Source: Bacteroidia bacterium
Lineage (GTDB): Bacteria > Bacteroidota > Bacteroidia > Bacteroidales > Azobacteroidaceae
DNA length: 64,000 nt
NCBI GenBank assembly: GCA_026000155.1
Contig: BNYG01000001.1
Coordinates: 1 to 64,000, forward strand
Direction: 5' to 3'
A model generated the notes under the pieces. That model saw nothing but the letters and a program-made list of their open reading frames with translations, was not told the origin of the DNA and ran no database searches. Shown here piece by piece: positions 36,195 through 43,943 of this stretch. The translations under genes and the position numbers were made by a program. Position 1 is the stretch's first letter. Each line of letters starts with the position of its first letter.

Positions 36195-36674
36195 TGCTGC
36201 GAGCGATAATATTAAGGATAGAAAACAAGGGAAAAATGAGGGAAAAACAGGAGATAATAAAAAACAGTAAAAATTTCTTATGGAATATTTTCCGGACAAG
36301 GAGTATTCAGGAAAAAAATTTGTACCTTTGCGCTCTGATTCGACGAATTTTGAATTATTATTCTAAACAGAATACAGCCGGCGTCTGTATTTCACGGAAT
36401 ACCTTTAATGCAGACAGGGATATTTTTCGCTCTTTGACAAAAAAAGCAGCGGAAATATTTGCTATTCCCGTTTATTTTATTAAACACACACACACACACA
36501 CACACATTATCACCACCTGAACATCCCACCCGCCCTCTTTGTTGGAAAAGGCGCAAAGATACTGAAAATATCTCATCTCCATACATTGAAGGAGGTATTT
36601 GTCATATACTTACTTTCCATGAGTAAGGAGGTTTTTTGTGTGTTAAAAATCAACAATAAAATTATTTCAACAAT
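36195..36674 (+). other. Long leader of the fimbrial operon
   Basis: About 480 bases without a convincing gene. It contains a second candidate -7 box TACCTTTG at 36323-36330, a 23-base (AC)n tract at 36484-36506, and two AGGAGGT-type stretches near 36590 and 36627. The latter are not near a start codon and are of doubtful meaning. Confidence 0.5.
36484..36506 (+). repeat. (AC)11 dinucleotide tract in the fimbrial leader
   Basis: Uninterrupted alternating AC for 23 bases between the LytTR-type promoter and the first fimbrial gene. Such tracts change length by slippage. Confidence 0.9.
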
Positions 36675-37724
36675 ATGACGAAAAAAGAACTACTCACAGG
36701 CTTGTTCCTGTTTATAAACATGGCAATGTGTTTTGCACAGCAACTTTCGCCCAATGAAGCGGCGATTGTTTTCAAATTCCATGCTCAAAACGACTATTTC
36801 TACGAGCAGGGCAATAAAAAAGAACTCAAACGCCTCTACGATTTTGTGGAAACGCACAAATCCGAAATCACAAGCGGGCAACTGCCCATTTTCGTGAACG
36901 GCTATTGTGCCTCTTTCGACAACACCAACGACAATCTCAAAACGGCTCGCATTCGCAGCAATCGTGTAAAATCCGCCTTGATTGAACGCGGTTTGAAAGA
37001 AGACAATTTCAAGACCACGAATCACGCAACGGCGTATGAGGGCAACAAAGACATTGTTACGGTTACAATTAAACTTGAAGAGTTTAAGGAAGAAACTCAA
37101 CCCAAACCTCAACCTGAAAAGGTGGTGGAAGAACCTGTAAAAGAAGTGGCGCAGCAAGTTGAGCCGACACAACCTGCAAAGACAGAAACCGCTACGCAGC
37201 CCGCCGTTGCAAGCGTTGCCGAAACTATCCAAACAGAAGGCAAATTTTCCATCCGCACCAATTTACTGTACTGGGCGGTTGCCACTCCCAATCTCGGCAT
37301 TGAATACAAACCCGCCGAACGTTTCGGCATCCTCGTAAACGGTTTGTGGAGCCACTGGATATGGAGCGGCGAAGATAATCACCATCGCACATGGATGGTA
37401 TCGCCCGAAGTGCGCTATTATACAGGTGCAAACAAAAATTGGTTTATCGGCATGGAAGGACACGCCGCCGAGTTTAACTTCAAATTTGGCGACACAGGCT
37501 ATCAGGGCGACGCGCTCGGCGGGGGACTGACCGGCGGCTACAAATTGAAATTGAGCCGTGTGTTTGATTTGGATTTCTCTCTCGGATTGGGCTATACCCA
37601 ACTGAAATACGATACCTACTACCGCAGTCGCGAAGTGATGGTGCTGAAAGAAGGCGGATTGAAAAAGGACTTTTTCGGACCCACACAAGCGGGCGTGTCA
37701 CTTGTCTTGAACCTTGATTTATAG
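36675..37724 (+). CDS. DUF3575 outer-membrane protein of fimbrial locus
   Basis: 349 residues. Signal peptide (GLFLFINMAMCFAQ). Residues ~25-140 are an OmpA-like peptidoglycan-binding or Spy-type region (NGYCASFDNTNDNLKTARIRSNRVKSALIERG), residues ~140-190 a proline/glutamate/threonine linker, and residues ~195-349 the DUF3575 beta-barrel (FSIRTNLLYWAVATPNLGIEYKPAERFGI to GVSLVLNLDL). In Bacteroidales, DUF3575 proteins head fimbrillin operons and may anchor the pilus. First gene of the operon. Confidence 0.85.
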   Translation: MTKKELLTGLFLFINMAMCFAQQLSPNEAAIVFKFHAQNDYFYEQGNKKELKRLYDFVETHKSEITSGQLPIFVNGYCASFDNTNDNLKTARIRSNRVKSALIERGLKEDNFKTTNHATAYEGNKDIVTVTIKLEEFKEETQPKPQPEKVVEEPVKEVAQQVEPTQPAKTETATQPAVASVAETIQTEGKFSIRTNLLYWAVATPNLGIEYKPAERFGILVNGLWSHWIWSGEDNHHRTWMVSPEVRYYTGANKNWFIGMEGHAAEFNFKFGDTGYQGDALGGGLTGGYKLKLSRVFDLDFSLGLGYTQLKYDTYYRSREVMVLKEGGLKKDFFGPTQAGVSLVLNLDL

Positions 37725-37769
37725 GATTAAAAGATTAACATGATAATGGAAATAACGATAATAATAATG

Positions 37770-37812
37770 AATCCTGATAATCCTTTAATCAAGAAAATCA
37801 TGGTTCAGACAT
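37770..37812 (+). repeat. GGTTCAGACA repeat, intergenic copy before fimB-like gene
   Basis: AATCCTG-ATAATCC-TTTAATC heptads followed by AATCATGGTTCAGACA, ending four bases before the next start codon. A partial inverted run precedes it (from ~37723). Confidence 0.75.
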
Positions 37813-37815
37813 TAA

Positions 37816-38706
37816 ATGATTAAAAAAGCAAACAATATGATACATTGCAGAAAAAATAAAAGTTCAAACAACAAGATTATCCCGGCAATCTTAATAATCT
37901 TGTTGCAAATCGTGGTTCAGACAAGTTGCGTGAAGGAGCCGCTCTACAACACCGACCACCCCAATCACGGCAGAATCATATCCCTCACCACCGACTGGAC
38001 AAACCGCGGCGAGGGCGTTGAAATTCCCGCCTCTTATAATATTAAGGTAGGCGATTACACGACCACCCTGTCGGGAACAACCAACGAAGTAAACAATGAC
38101 TTTGAAGCGGGCGCATACCATATTAATATATGGAATCCGGCAAACAACATTTCGGTTGCCGGAACAACCGCTGCGGCTGATTACAGCAGCGAATTGGGCT
38201 GGCTCTTTACCGGCTCGCAGGACGTTGTCATTGAAAAAGACAAAGACCACGCCTTTACCGTCGCCATGCAGCAACAGGTGCGGCAACTGACCCTCGAACT
38301 GGACGTGCAAGGCAATGTTGCCGACCGCATTACAGGCATTACAGCCACCCTTTCGGGCGTGGCAGGCGCAATCAATATCGACAACGGCAACCCCGTGGGA
38401 GACCCGGTTGCGGTTGTGCCTGTATTTGTCCGGCAACCCGACGGCAAATATACCGCCGTCCTGCGCCTGCTCGGTATTCAGGGCAATGCGCAAACGCTGA
38501 CCCTGACTCTGCATTTCGACGGCGGCCTACCCGCTGATATTACGGTAAATTCCGGTTTGTCGGAAAAAATAGCACCCTTCAATGCCGACAAGAAAACGCC
38601 GTTTACCCTCAAGGCAGGAGTAACGGTAACAGCAACCGTATTGGGCGTTGCCGCGGAAATTTCCGACTGGGAAAACGCCGGAAACGAAACAGTAGTAGCA
38701 AATTAA
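37816..38706 (+). CDS. FimB/Mfa2-like fimbrial anchor lipoprotein
   Basis: 296 residues (a start at 37837 is also possible). The lipoprotein signal (IIPAILIILLQIVVQTSC) is encoded by a diverged copy of the dispersed GGTTCAGACA repeat. The mature part (VKEPLYNTDHPNHGRIISLTTDWTNRG, then AFTVAMQQQVRQLTLELDVQG) matches the FimB/Mfa2 (DUF5119-like) fimbrial anchor and assembly family. It lies between DUF3575 and the first fimbrillin. It should anchor or cap the pilus in the outer membrane. Confidence 0.82.
   Translation: MIKKANNMIHCRKNKSSNNKIIPAILIILLQIVVQTSCVKEPLYNTDHPNHGRIISLTTDWTNRGEGVEIPASYNIKVGDYTTTLSGTTNEVNNDFEAGAYHINIWNPANNISVAGTTAAADYSSELGWLFTGSQDVVIEKDKDHAFTVAMQQQVRQLTLELDVQGNVADRITGITATLSGVAGAINIDNGNPVGDPVAVVPVFVRQPDGKYTAVLRLLGIQGNAQTLTLTLHFDGGLPADITVNSGLSEKIAPFNADKKTPFTLKAGVTVTATVLGVAAEISDWENAGNETVVAN
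37887..37923 (+). repeat. GGTTCAGACA repeat coding for a signal peptide (copy 1)
   Basis: AATCTTAATAATC... to CGTGGTTCAGACA, read in frame as ILIILLQIVVQT just before the lipobox cysteine. Confidence 0.65.
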
Positions 38707-38762
38707 TTTAACAATAACAATAACAAGTATTATTTATGTATCATTCTAAAAAACAATTCACA

Positions 38763-39587
38763 ATGAACAAATGTAAATTTTTAGCAATCGCCGCCATTGC
38801 AGCGGCAACAGTAATGACTTCGTGCAGCAACGACGAAATCGAAAACAACAACGCGGACGGCAAGCTGTCCTTTGCCTCGCAAGTGAGCAACGACCCGCAA
38901 GCCCGCGCCACTTCCGGCAACACTTGGGACGACGGGGAAACGGTAATCGTAAATGTAAGCGGAACAGAGTATCCATTTACGGTGGCGGCAGACCTCAGTA
39001 CGCTTACCAGCCCCACACTGTACTGGAACGACTACGCTTCCATTGACGCTTATGCGTACTATCCGGCAACGTACGGTTATGCCGCCGACCAAAGTGCAGG
39101 CATTCAGGCAGCCGACTTTATCTTTGCAGACAAGGTTACGGGAATTACCCGCTCCAACTGGGGAACCCAAACACTCTTGTTCAAGCACAAGACGGCAAAA
39201 GTATCCGTTACGCTCACTGCCGGTACTGGTTTAGCTGCAGGCGATTTAACCGGCGCAACAGTCAAGTTTTACGGTTATACCGCATTAGCCGCTATGGACA
39301 TCACCGGCGCAAATCCCACCGGAGCCATTATAGGTAGCACAATAGGCGAGATTACGCCCGACGCCGGCAACACCGCATTGCTGTTGCCCGTTACACTGAC
39401 AAGCGAAAACATTTTCAAAGTAACGCTTGCAAGCAGTCAGGAGTACTATTATAAAAGCAGCTATACTTTTGAAGCGGGAAAATCGTATCAGTTTACCGTT
39501 CAGGTGGATAAAACCAGCCTGACCGTTAAAAGCGCTAACATTCAGGATTGGGACAGTCCCATTGCGGGCAGCGGCACAGCCGAGTAA
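38763..39587 (+). CDS. Fimbrillin family protein (Mfa1/FimA-like)
   Basis: 274 residues from the ATG at 38763; an earlier in-frame ATG at 38736 adds nine residues. Lipoprotein signal (FLAIAAIAAATVMTSC). The mature protein starts with the fimbrillin pattern (DGKLSFASQVSNDPQARATSGNTWDDGETVIV), a YPATYGYA segment and the LLFKHKTAKVSVTL motif, and ends FTVQVDKTSLTVKSANIQDWDSP. Probably the major or an accessory pilin, matured by gingipain-like cleavage near the arginines. Second of four surface lipoproteins in the operon. Confidence 0.88.
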   Translation: MNKCKFLAIAAIAAATVMTSCSNDEIENNNADGKLSFASQVSNDPQARATSGNTWDDGETVIVNVSGTEYPFTVAADLSTLTSPTLYWNDYASIDAYAYYPATYGYAADQSAGIQAADFIFADKVTGITRSNWGTQTLLFKHKTAKVSVTLTAGTGLAAGDLTGATVKFYGYTALAAMDITGANPTGAIIGSTIGEITPDAGNTALLLPVTLTSENIFKVTLASSQEYYYKSSYTFEAGKSYQFTVQVDKTSLTVKSANIQDWDSPIAGSGTAE

Positions 39588-39602
39588 AAAGCGGCAGCCG
39601 GT

Positions 39603-39660
39603 CCGGGCGCAAGCGTAAGCCCGGCGCGTAATGAACAGTGTTCCCGCTTCGCGGCGGGAA
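39603..39660 (+). other. Two small GC-rich hairpins between fimbrillin genes
   Basis: CCGGGC/GCCCGG (39603-39624) and TTCCCGC/GCGGGAA (39641-39660) in the gap after the first fimbrillin gene. They may attenuate expression of downstream subunits or stabilise mRNA. Confidence 0.45.
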
Positions 39661-39691
39661 CCGGCGCAAAAGAAAAGTAAAAATTGAAGAT

Positions 39692-41548
39692 ATGATGAAC
39701 AGTAAAAAATTATTCAAAAGAATCCTGTCAATCATGATAATCCCGTTAATCATGGTTCAGACAAATTCCTGCTCGCAGGACGACGACAACCTGCCTGCCG
39801 CCGGCGCAGCCGTGCAATTTTCGGCAACCGGCATTGCCGCCACGCCCGCCACCCGCACCGCCATTAATGGCACAAGCGGCCAAACGGAATGGGCGCTGAA
39901 CGACCCTGTCGGCATTTTTATGACCGGCGCAGCCACTGCCGACAACCGTCAATACACGGTAAGCAACGTTGCCTCCGGTGCGCTTGTCCCCTACGGCGCG
40001 GGCAATACGCTCGCTTTCCCGCAGTCGGGCAGCGTGAATTTTATCGCCTACTACCCTTGGAAAAACGGGCAAACGCTCGGCAACTATCCGGTGGATGTTT
40101 CCAACCAAAGTAACCCCGCAACTATCGACCTGCTGTACAGCAACAATGCCACGGGAAAAGACAAGTCCTCCAATCCGGTAGACCTGACCTTCACACACGC
40201 ACTGGCGAAACTGAAAATGACGGTAGCAGCAGGCGACGGCTTTTCCAACTTGTTGGGGCTGACTGCCGTAGAAATACAGAACACAGGCACAACCGCCGAT
40301 TTTAAGCTCTCCAACGGAACAGATTTTAGTCTCACGGCAACGGGAAATATCGCCGCCCGTCGGGCTTCGCCCGTTATATACGAAGCCATACTGATACCCG
40401 GACCCGCGTCGGGCAGCGTAAAATTTACCGTTGACGGCAACGACTACTTCTGGGACATTGGCACCCTCAACATCAACTTTGAGCAGAATACGCGCTACGA
40501 CTATGCGGTTACGGTGAACAAGAGCGGCATTACCGTGTCAAGCCAAAGCATTACAGCCTGGGGGGCAGGCTCGACGGATGAGGTAACGGCTGTTAAGTTT
40601 ATAACGGGTACTAACTGGTCATTCAATCCTGCGACCGGAACCCTCACCCTGCTCGCGGGCTTCGTGCTCAACAACGACCTTTCGGGCATCACAGGCTTCA
40701 CAGGCTTCACAGGCGTGAGTTTGTCGCTAGTGAAAAGCCTTGTGATAGAAGGCACAATGACCGACGCGCAACTGCTGAAACTGAAAACACTGAACAACAA
40801 CAGCAACACAGGCTCTTTGTCTGCACTCGAAAGCATCACCCTGTCCAACCAAACGGGCGCATTGCCGGACGATTTCTTCTGGATTACTGTCAGCGCCGGC
40901 GGAGTTCAGTGGCTCAAGAGCATCTCCGCACCGAAGGTTACGGAGCTACATCTCGCCGCTTTTCAGAACTGCTATAACCTCGCAAGCGCTGATTTCCCAA
41001 AGGTTACGACGATAGGAGACGCCGCTTTTCAGAGATGCGACCTCGTAAGCGTTAATTTCCCTGAGGTTACGACGATGGGAGACTACGCTTTCGATAACTG
41101 CAATAACCTCGTAAGCGTTAAATTGCCTAAGGTTACGACGATGAAAGACCTCGTTTTCTATAACTGTGGGAACCTCGCAAGCATTGATTTGCCGAAGGTG
41201 GTTTCAGTGGGTACAAGTGTTTTCGAGAGAACCGCTTTGACAACCGTTACCCTGCCCGATATTGAAACGCTTGGAAATGCTGCATTCAAAAACTGTCCCA
41301 ACCTGACTACCGTTGTGCTTCCCAAAGTAACGCAAATCTTGGAAGCATACGAAGGCAATTTCTTTAACTGCCCCAATCTGACAAGCGTTACTTTCGGATC
41401 GGCGCTCACAAGCATTCACGCCAACACCTTTGGCGGCTCAACTGATAAGAGCAAAATCGACTTGCACCTCTGCGCGGCGGAATACGCATTAGCAAGCGGC
41501 AACACGTGGCGGGGATGGATATTCAAGAGCATAATAGCAATTCCATAA
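39692..41548 (+). CDS. Fimbrillin with BspA-type leucine-rich repeats
   Basis: 618 residues from the ATG at 39692. The lipoprotein signal (ILSIMIIPLIMVQTNSC) is encoded by a dispersed GGTTCAGACA repeat. The N-terminal half is a fimbrillin domain (AVQFSATGIAATPATRTAINGTSGQTEWALNDPVGIFM, then FTHALAKLKMTV). The C-terminal ~200 residues are LRR_5/BspA repeats (NLASADFPKVTTIGDAAFQ, LVSVNFPEVTTMGDYAF and others) of 21-22 residues. It is probably a tip adhesin: a pilin fold for incorporation and an LRR for binding. DNA copies of the LRR unit are nearly identical. Confidence 0.85.
   Translation: MMNSKKLFKRILSIMIIPLIMVQTNSCSQDDDNLPAAGAAVQFSATGIAATPATRTAINGTSGQTEWALNDPVGIFMTGAATADNRQYTVSNVASGALVPYGAGNTLAFPQSGSVNFIAYYPWKNGQTLGNYPVDVSNQSNPATIDLLYSNNATGKDKSSNPVDLTFTHALAKLKMTVAAGDGFSNLLGLTAVEIQNTGTTADFKLSNGTDFSLTATGNIAARRASPVIYEAILIPGPASGSVKFTVDGNDYFWDIGTLNINFEQNTRYDYAVTVNKSGITVSSQSITAWGAGSTDEVTAVKFITGTNWSFNPATGTLTLLAGFVLNNDLSGITGFTGFTGVSLSLVKSLVIEGTMTDAQLLKLKTLNNNSNTGSLSALESITLSNQTGALPDDFFWITVSAGGVQWLKSISAPKVTELHLAAFQNCYNLASADFPKVTTIGDAAFQRCDLVSVNFPEVTTMGDYAFDNCNNLVSVKLPKVTTMKDLVFYNCGNLASIDLPKVVSVGTSVFERTALTTVTLPDIETLGNAAFKNCPNLTTVVLPKVTQILEAYEGNFFNCPNLTSVTFGSALTSIHANTFGGSTDKSKIDLHLCAAEYALASGNTWRGWIFKSIIAIP
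39721..39763 (+). repeat. GGTTCAGACA repeat coding for a signal peptide (copy 2)
   Basis: Nearly canonical copy, AATCCTGTCAATC... to AATCATGGTTCAGACA. Read in frame it gives ILSIMIIPLIMVQT, the hydrophobic core of the lipoprotein signal of the gene starting at 39692. Confidence 0.8.
40978..41190 (+). repeat. Tandem 63/66-bp repeats encoding LRR units
   Basis: Units start at 40978, 41041, 41107 and 41173, each with CCTCG[CT]AAGCG and GGTTACGACGAT blocks (the last one diverging). High DNA identity points to recent duplication. Confidence 0.8.
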
Positions 41549-41567
41549 AAATAAAATCAGAAAAAAT

Positions 41568-43313
41568 ATGAATAAATTATCATCAGTTTCCTTGAAATCG
41601 TTAATGGCTTTGGCTTCAATCGCTATCCTTGCCTCTTGTGCGCAGGACGGCGAGCCATTCATCCCCACCGGCGATGCCCTGCAAATCAACGTATCTATGA
41701 CGGGATTCACCTCCGGAAGTCCCGAAACGCGCACCACCGATGCGGGTTACACTACGAGTTTTGCTCCGGGCGACCAAATCGGGATTACCGTTATTCAAGA
41801 CGGCGTGATAAGGGAAAACAACATTCCCTACGTGTACGGCGGTTCGAGCTGGAATCCGATAGCCGACCCGGTATACCCCTATACGGGGGGAACTGTTACC
41901 TACCTGGTTTACTATCCGTACAGCGCGGCAATGAACGGCAAAACATCGGCGGCGGACATCGTTGCCGCCTTCACGCCCAAGACTGACCAGAGCGCACAGG
42001 CGGACTACGCCGCTTCCGACCTGCTGACGGGCACAGGCTCGCTTAGCGGCTCAATATTAAGCACAACCCTCACCCACGCCCTTGCGCTGGTGGAAGTAAG
42101 CCTGCCCGCTTCGGCAACGAGTGTAACGCTTTCGGTAGGCGGCGCCTCGGTTACGCCTTACGTTGACGGCAATGTCTATCGCTATCTCTCAAAGCCGGTC
42201 GGAACAACAACAGTTTCGGGCGGTTATACGTCTTTCGGCACACAAAAGGGCTATTCAAAAAGTGTCGCCCTTGCTGCAGGAAAATACGCACGGCTCAATG
42301 TCGATTATCCATTTTATGAGGGCTATATTTTGGTAACATATACAGACGCATCAGATGAACAGATTGCTGCTCCTGCTGACGGCGACGCCTTGCTATTGAC
42401 TTCCGGCGCAGGAAAAACAGTAAAAAGCATCCGATTGCTTGATGTATCCACAACCCCTGAATACCTTATAGGCAGGGATGGAGCAGAACAGATAGTCTTG
42501 AGACTTGCTAATAACGGCAACCTCCTGTTCCGCCCTGCCGTGGACGGCTATATCCCTGTCGGAAGTTATGCGGAATTTAGGTTGATAGACGCTAATGGCA
42601 CTACTCGCGGCGGTACCTACAAACAGGAGGCGGACCTCGACTTGATGAGTGTGTCCTGGGCGCCAATACATCCGAGTCAATTTGGCACAGGCTTCACCGG
42701 AACCTTCGACGGCAGCGGCTTTGCCATCAACAATCTGCTTGTAAACGCCCGATATGCCGGTTTGTTTGGTTATTCCGCAGGAACCATTAAGAATGTGCGT
42801 ATCGCTTCCGGCTCGGTAACGGGACAAGACATGGTAGCCGGCGTGGTTGCGTTTAATGATGGCGGCACCATCATCGCCTGCTCCAATGCCGCCACCGTAA
42901 CAGCCACATCGTCCAACGCAGCCAGCGGTGGCATGGCAGGGGCTCATAGAGGCACAGGCACCATCATTGCCAGCTACAATACCGGCACAGTAGCAGCACT
43001 AGGCAGCAACTCCTATGCCGGCGGCGTGGCAGGGAATAGTACTGCCACTATCACTGCCAGCTACAATACCGGCACAGTAACAAGCACCTACCGTGCCGGC
43101 AGCGTGGCCGGGTCTGGCTATGCCACTGCCAGTTATGGCACCACCGGTGGCGGCGGGGGTACGCAATTTAGCGACACTGCTTGGCCCAGCGCTACGGACA
43201 ACGCCGCGTGGACTGCCAGCAGCAGCGCCGATGGTACCACCAACCAATATTGGAAAGACCTTGGCGGCTGGAACGGCGGCAGCCCGGTATATCCGAAGTT
43301 GTGGTGGGAGTAA
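41568..43313 (+). CDS. Fimbrillin with GLUG repeats
   Basis: 581 residues. Lipoprotein signal (LMALASIAILASC). The fimbrillin domain to about residue 290 (NVSMTGFTSGSPETRTTDAGYTTSF, then THALALVEVSL) is followed by a region with WAPIHPSQFGTGFTGTFDGSGFAINNL and GLUG-type repeats (AGLFGYSAGTIKNVRIAS; MVAGVVAFNDGGTI; SYAGGVAGNSTATI). GLUG domains are adhesin modules. It ends with the repeat-family hallmark SPVYPKLWWE. Likely another adhesive pilin; a 20-base DNA block recurs 87 bases apart inside it (42969 and 43056). Confidence 0.85.
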   Translation: MNKLSSVSLKSLMALASIAILASCAQDGEPFIPTGDALQINVSMTGFTSGSPETRTTDAGYTTSFAPGDQIGITVIQDGVIRENNIPYVYGGSSWNPIADPVYPYTGGTVTYLVYYPYSAAMNGKTSAADIVAAFTPKTDQSAQADYAASDLLTGTGSLSGSILSTTLTHALALVEVSLPASATSVTLSVGGASVTPYVDGNVYRYLSKPVGTTTVSGGYTSFGTQKGYSKSVALAAGKYARLNVDYPFYEGYILVTYTDASDEQIAAPADGDALLLTSGAGKTVKSIRLLDVSTTPEYLIGRDGAEQIVLRLANNGNLLFRPAVDGYIPVGSYAEFRLIDANGTTRGGTYKQEADLDLMSVSWAPIHPSQFGTGFTGTFDGSGFAINNLLVNARYAGLFGYSAGTIKNVRIASGSVTGQDMVAGVVAFNDGGTIIACSNAATVTATSSNAASGGMAGAHRGTGTIIASYNTGTVAALGSNSYAGGVAGNSTATITASYNTGTVTSTYRAGSVAGSGYATASYGTTGGGGGTQFSDTAWPSATDNAAWTASSSADGTTNQYWKDLGGWNGGSPVYPKLWWE

Positions 43314-43370
43314 GAAAAGAGAGAAAAGGATGAAAGATTTGCCTTATAATTACAGCGCAAAAAACAGGTC

Positions 43371-43437
43371 GTTGGGAAAATAAACAGGTTGTTTGGAAAA
43401 TTAATATCAGGCATATAATGGCGTGACGCTTTCTTTG
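43371..43437 (+). promoter_or_regulatory. LytTR-type operator and promoter of the LytTR gene
   Basis: GTTGGGA (43371-43377) and the variant GTTTGGA (43391-43397), 20-bp period. About 33 bases after the second box comes a near-consensus -7 TTTCTTTG (43430-43437); the -33 is weak. Implies autoregulation of the gene starting at 43485. Confidence 0.65.
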
Positions 43438-43484
43438 ATAATTGAACAGTATAGAAAATCAATTATCAACAGAAAGGCGCCATT

Positions 43485-43943
43485 ATGAATGATAAGACAA
43501 CAACAGAAATCCGTTTGACACAGGGTGGCGAATCTATTACATTAGAACTGGATTTGCCACTCGCCGTAATCAGGGAACATATAGACCGGTTAGGCGTTTG
43601 CAGGGAAACGAAAAGCCGTTACAAGAATCTGGCTTCCTATTACGAGTCATACCGTCGCAAAACGATTCCTGTCAATGAAATAATGTATCTCAAATCCGAC
43701 CGCTCCTATTGCCTGTTTTATTTTTGCGACGGCAGCAGTTTAATGAAAAGCAAGTCAATGAGTTACTTTCTTAAAAACCATTATGCCGACAGCCTTGTCC
43801 GTATTCATAAAACTTATGCGGTAAACATGAATTATTTGAAACGACCGACAAGCCGGTACGTCATATTGCACGAAGATATTCGCTTGCCGAGAGGAAGAAA
43901 ATTAAGTATTGACAATAAGAATAAATGGGAAATAGACGGTTGA
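43485..43943 (+). CDS. Stand-alone LytTR DNA-binding regulator
   Basis: 152 residues. A short helical N-terminus (residues 1-50, HIDRLGVCRETKSRYKNLASYYESYRRK) with no receiver domain, then a LytTR domain (~53-148): IPVNEIMYLKSDRSYCLFYFCDGSSLM, SYFLKNHYADSLVRIHKTYAVNMNYL and ILHEDIRLPRGRKLSI. LytTR proteins bind pairs of short direct repeats about two helical turns apart, exactly what lies upstream of this gene and three other cargo promoters. The signal input is unknown without a receiver. It overlaps the clostripain gene by 19 bases. Confidence 0.9.
   Translation: MNDKTTTEIRLTQGGESITLELDLPLAVIREHIDRLGVCRETKSRYKNLASYYESYRRKTIPVNEIMYLKSDRSYCLFYFCDGSSLMKSKSMSYFLKNHYADSLVRIHKTYAVNMNYLKRPTSRYVILHEDIRLPRGRKLSIDNKNKWEIDG

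Noticed and set aside
36588..36634. Strong Shine-Dalgarno-like AGGAGGT stretches in the fimbrial leader
   Set aside because: No start codon follows at a useful distance and Bacteroidota rarely use Shine-Dalgarno pairing.
40978..41190. Tandem repeats considered as a CRISPR array
   Set aside because: The units are in frame, have no unique spacers and encode LRR motifs.
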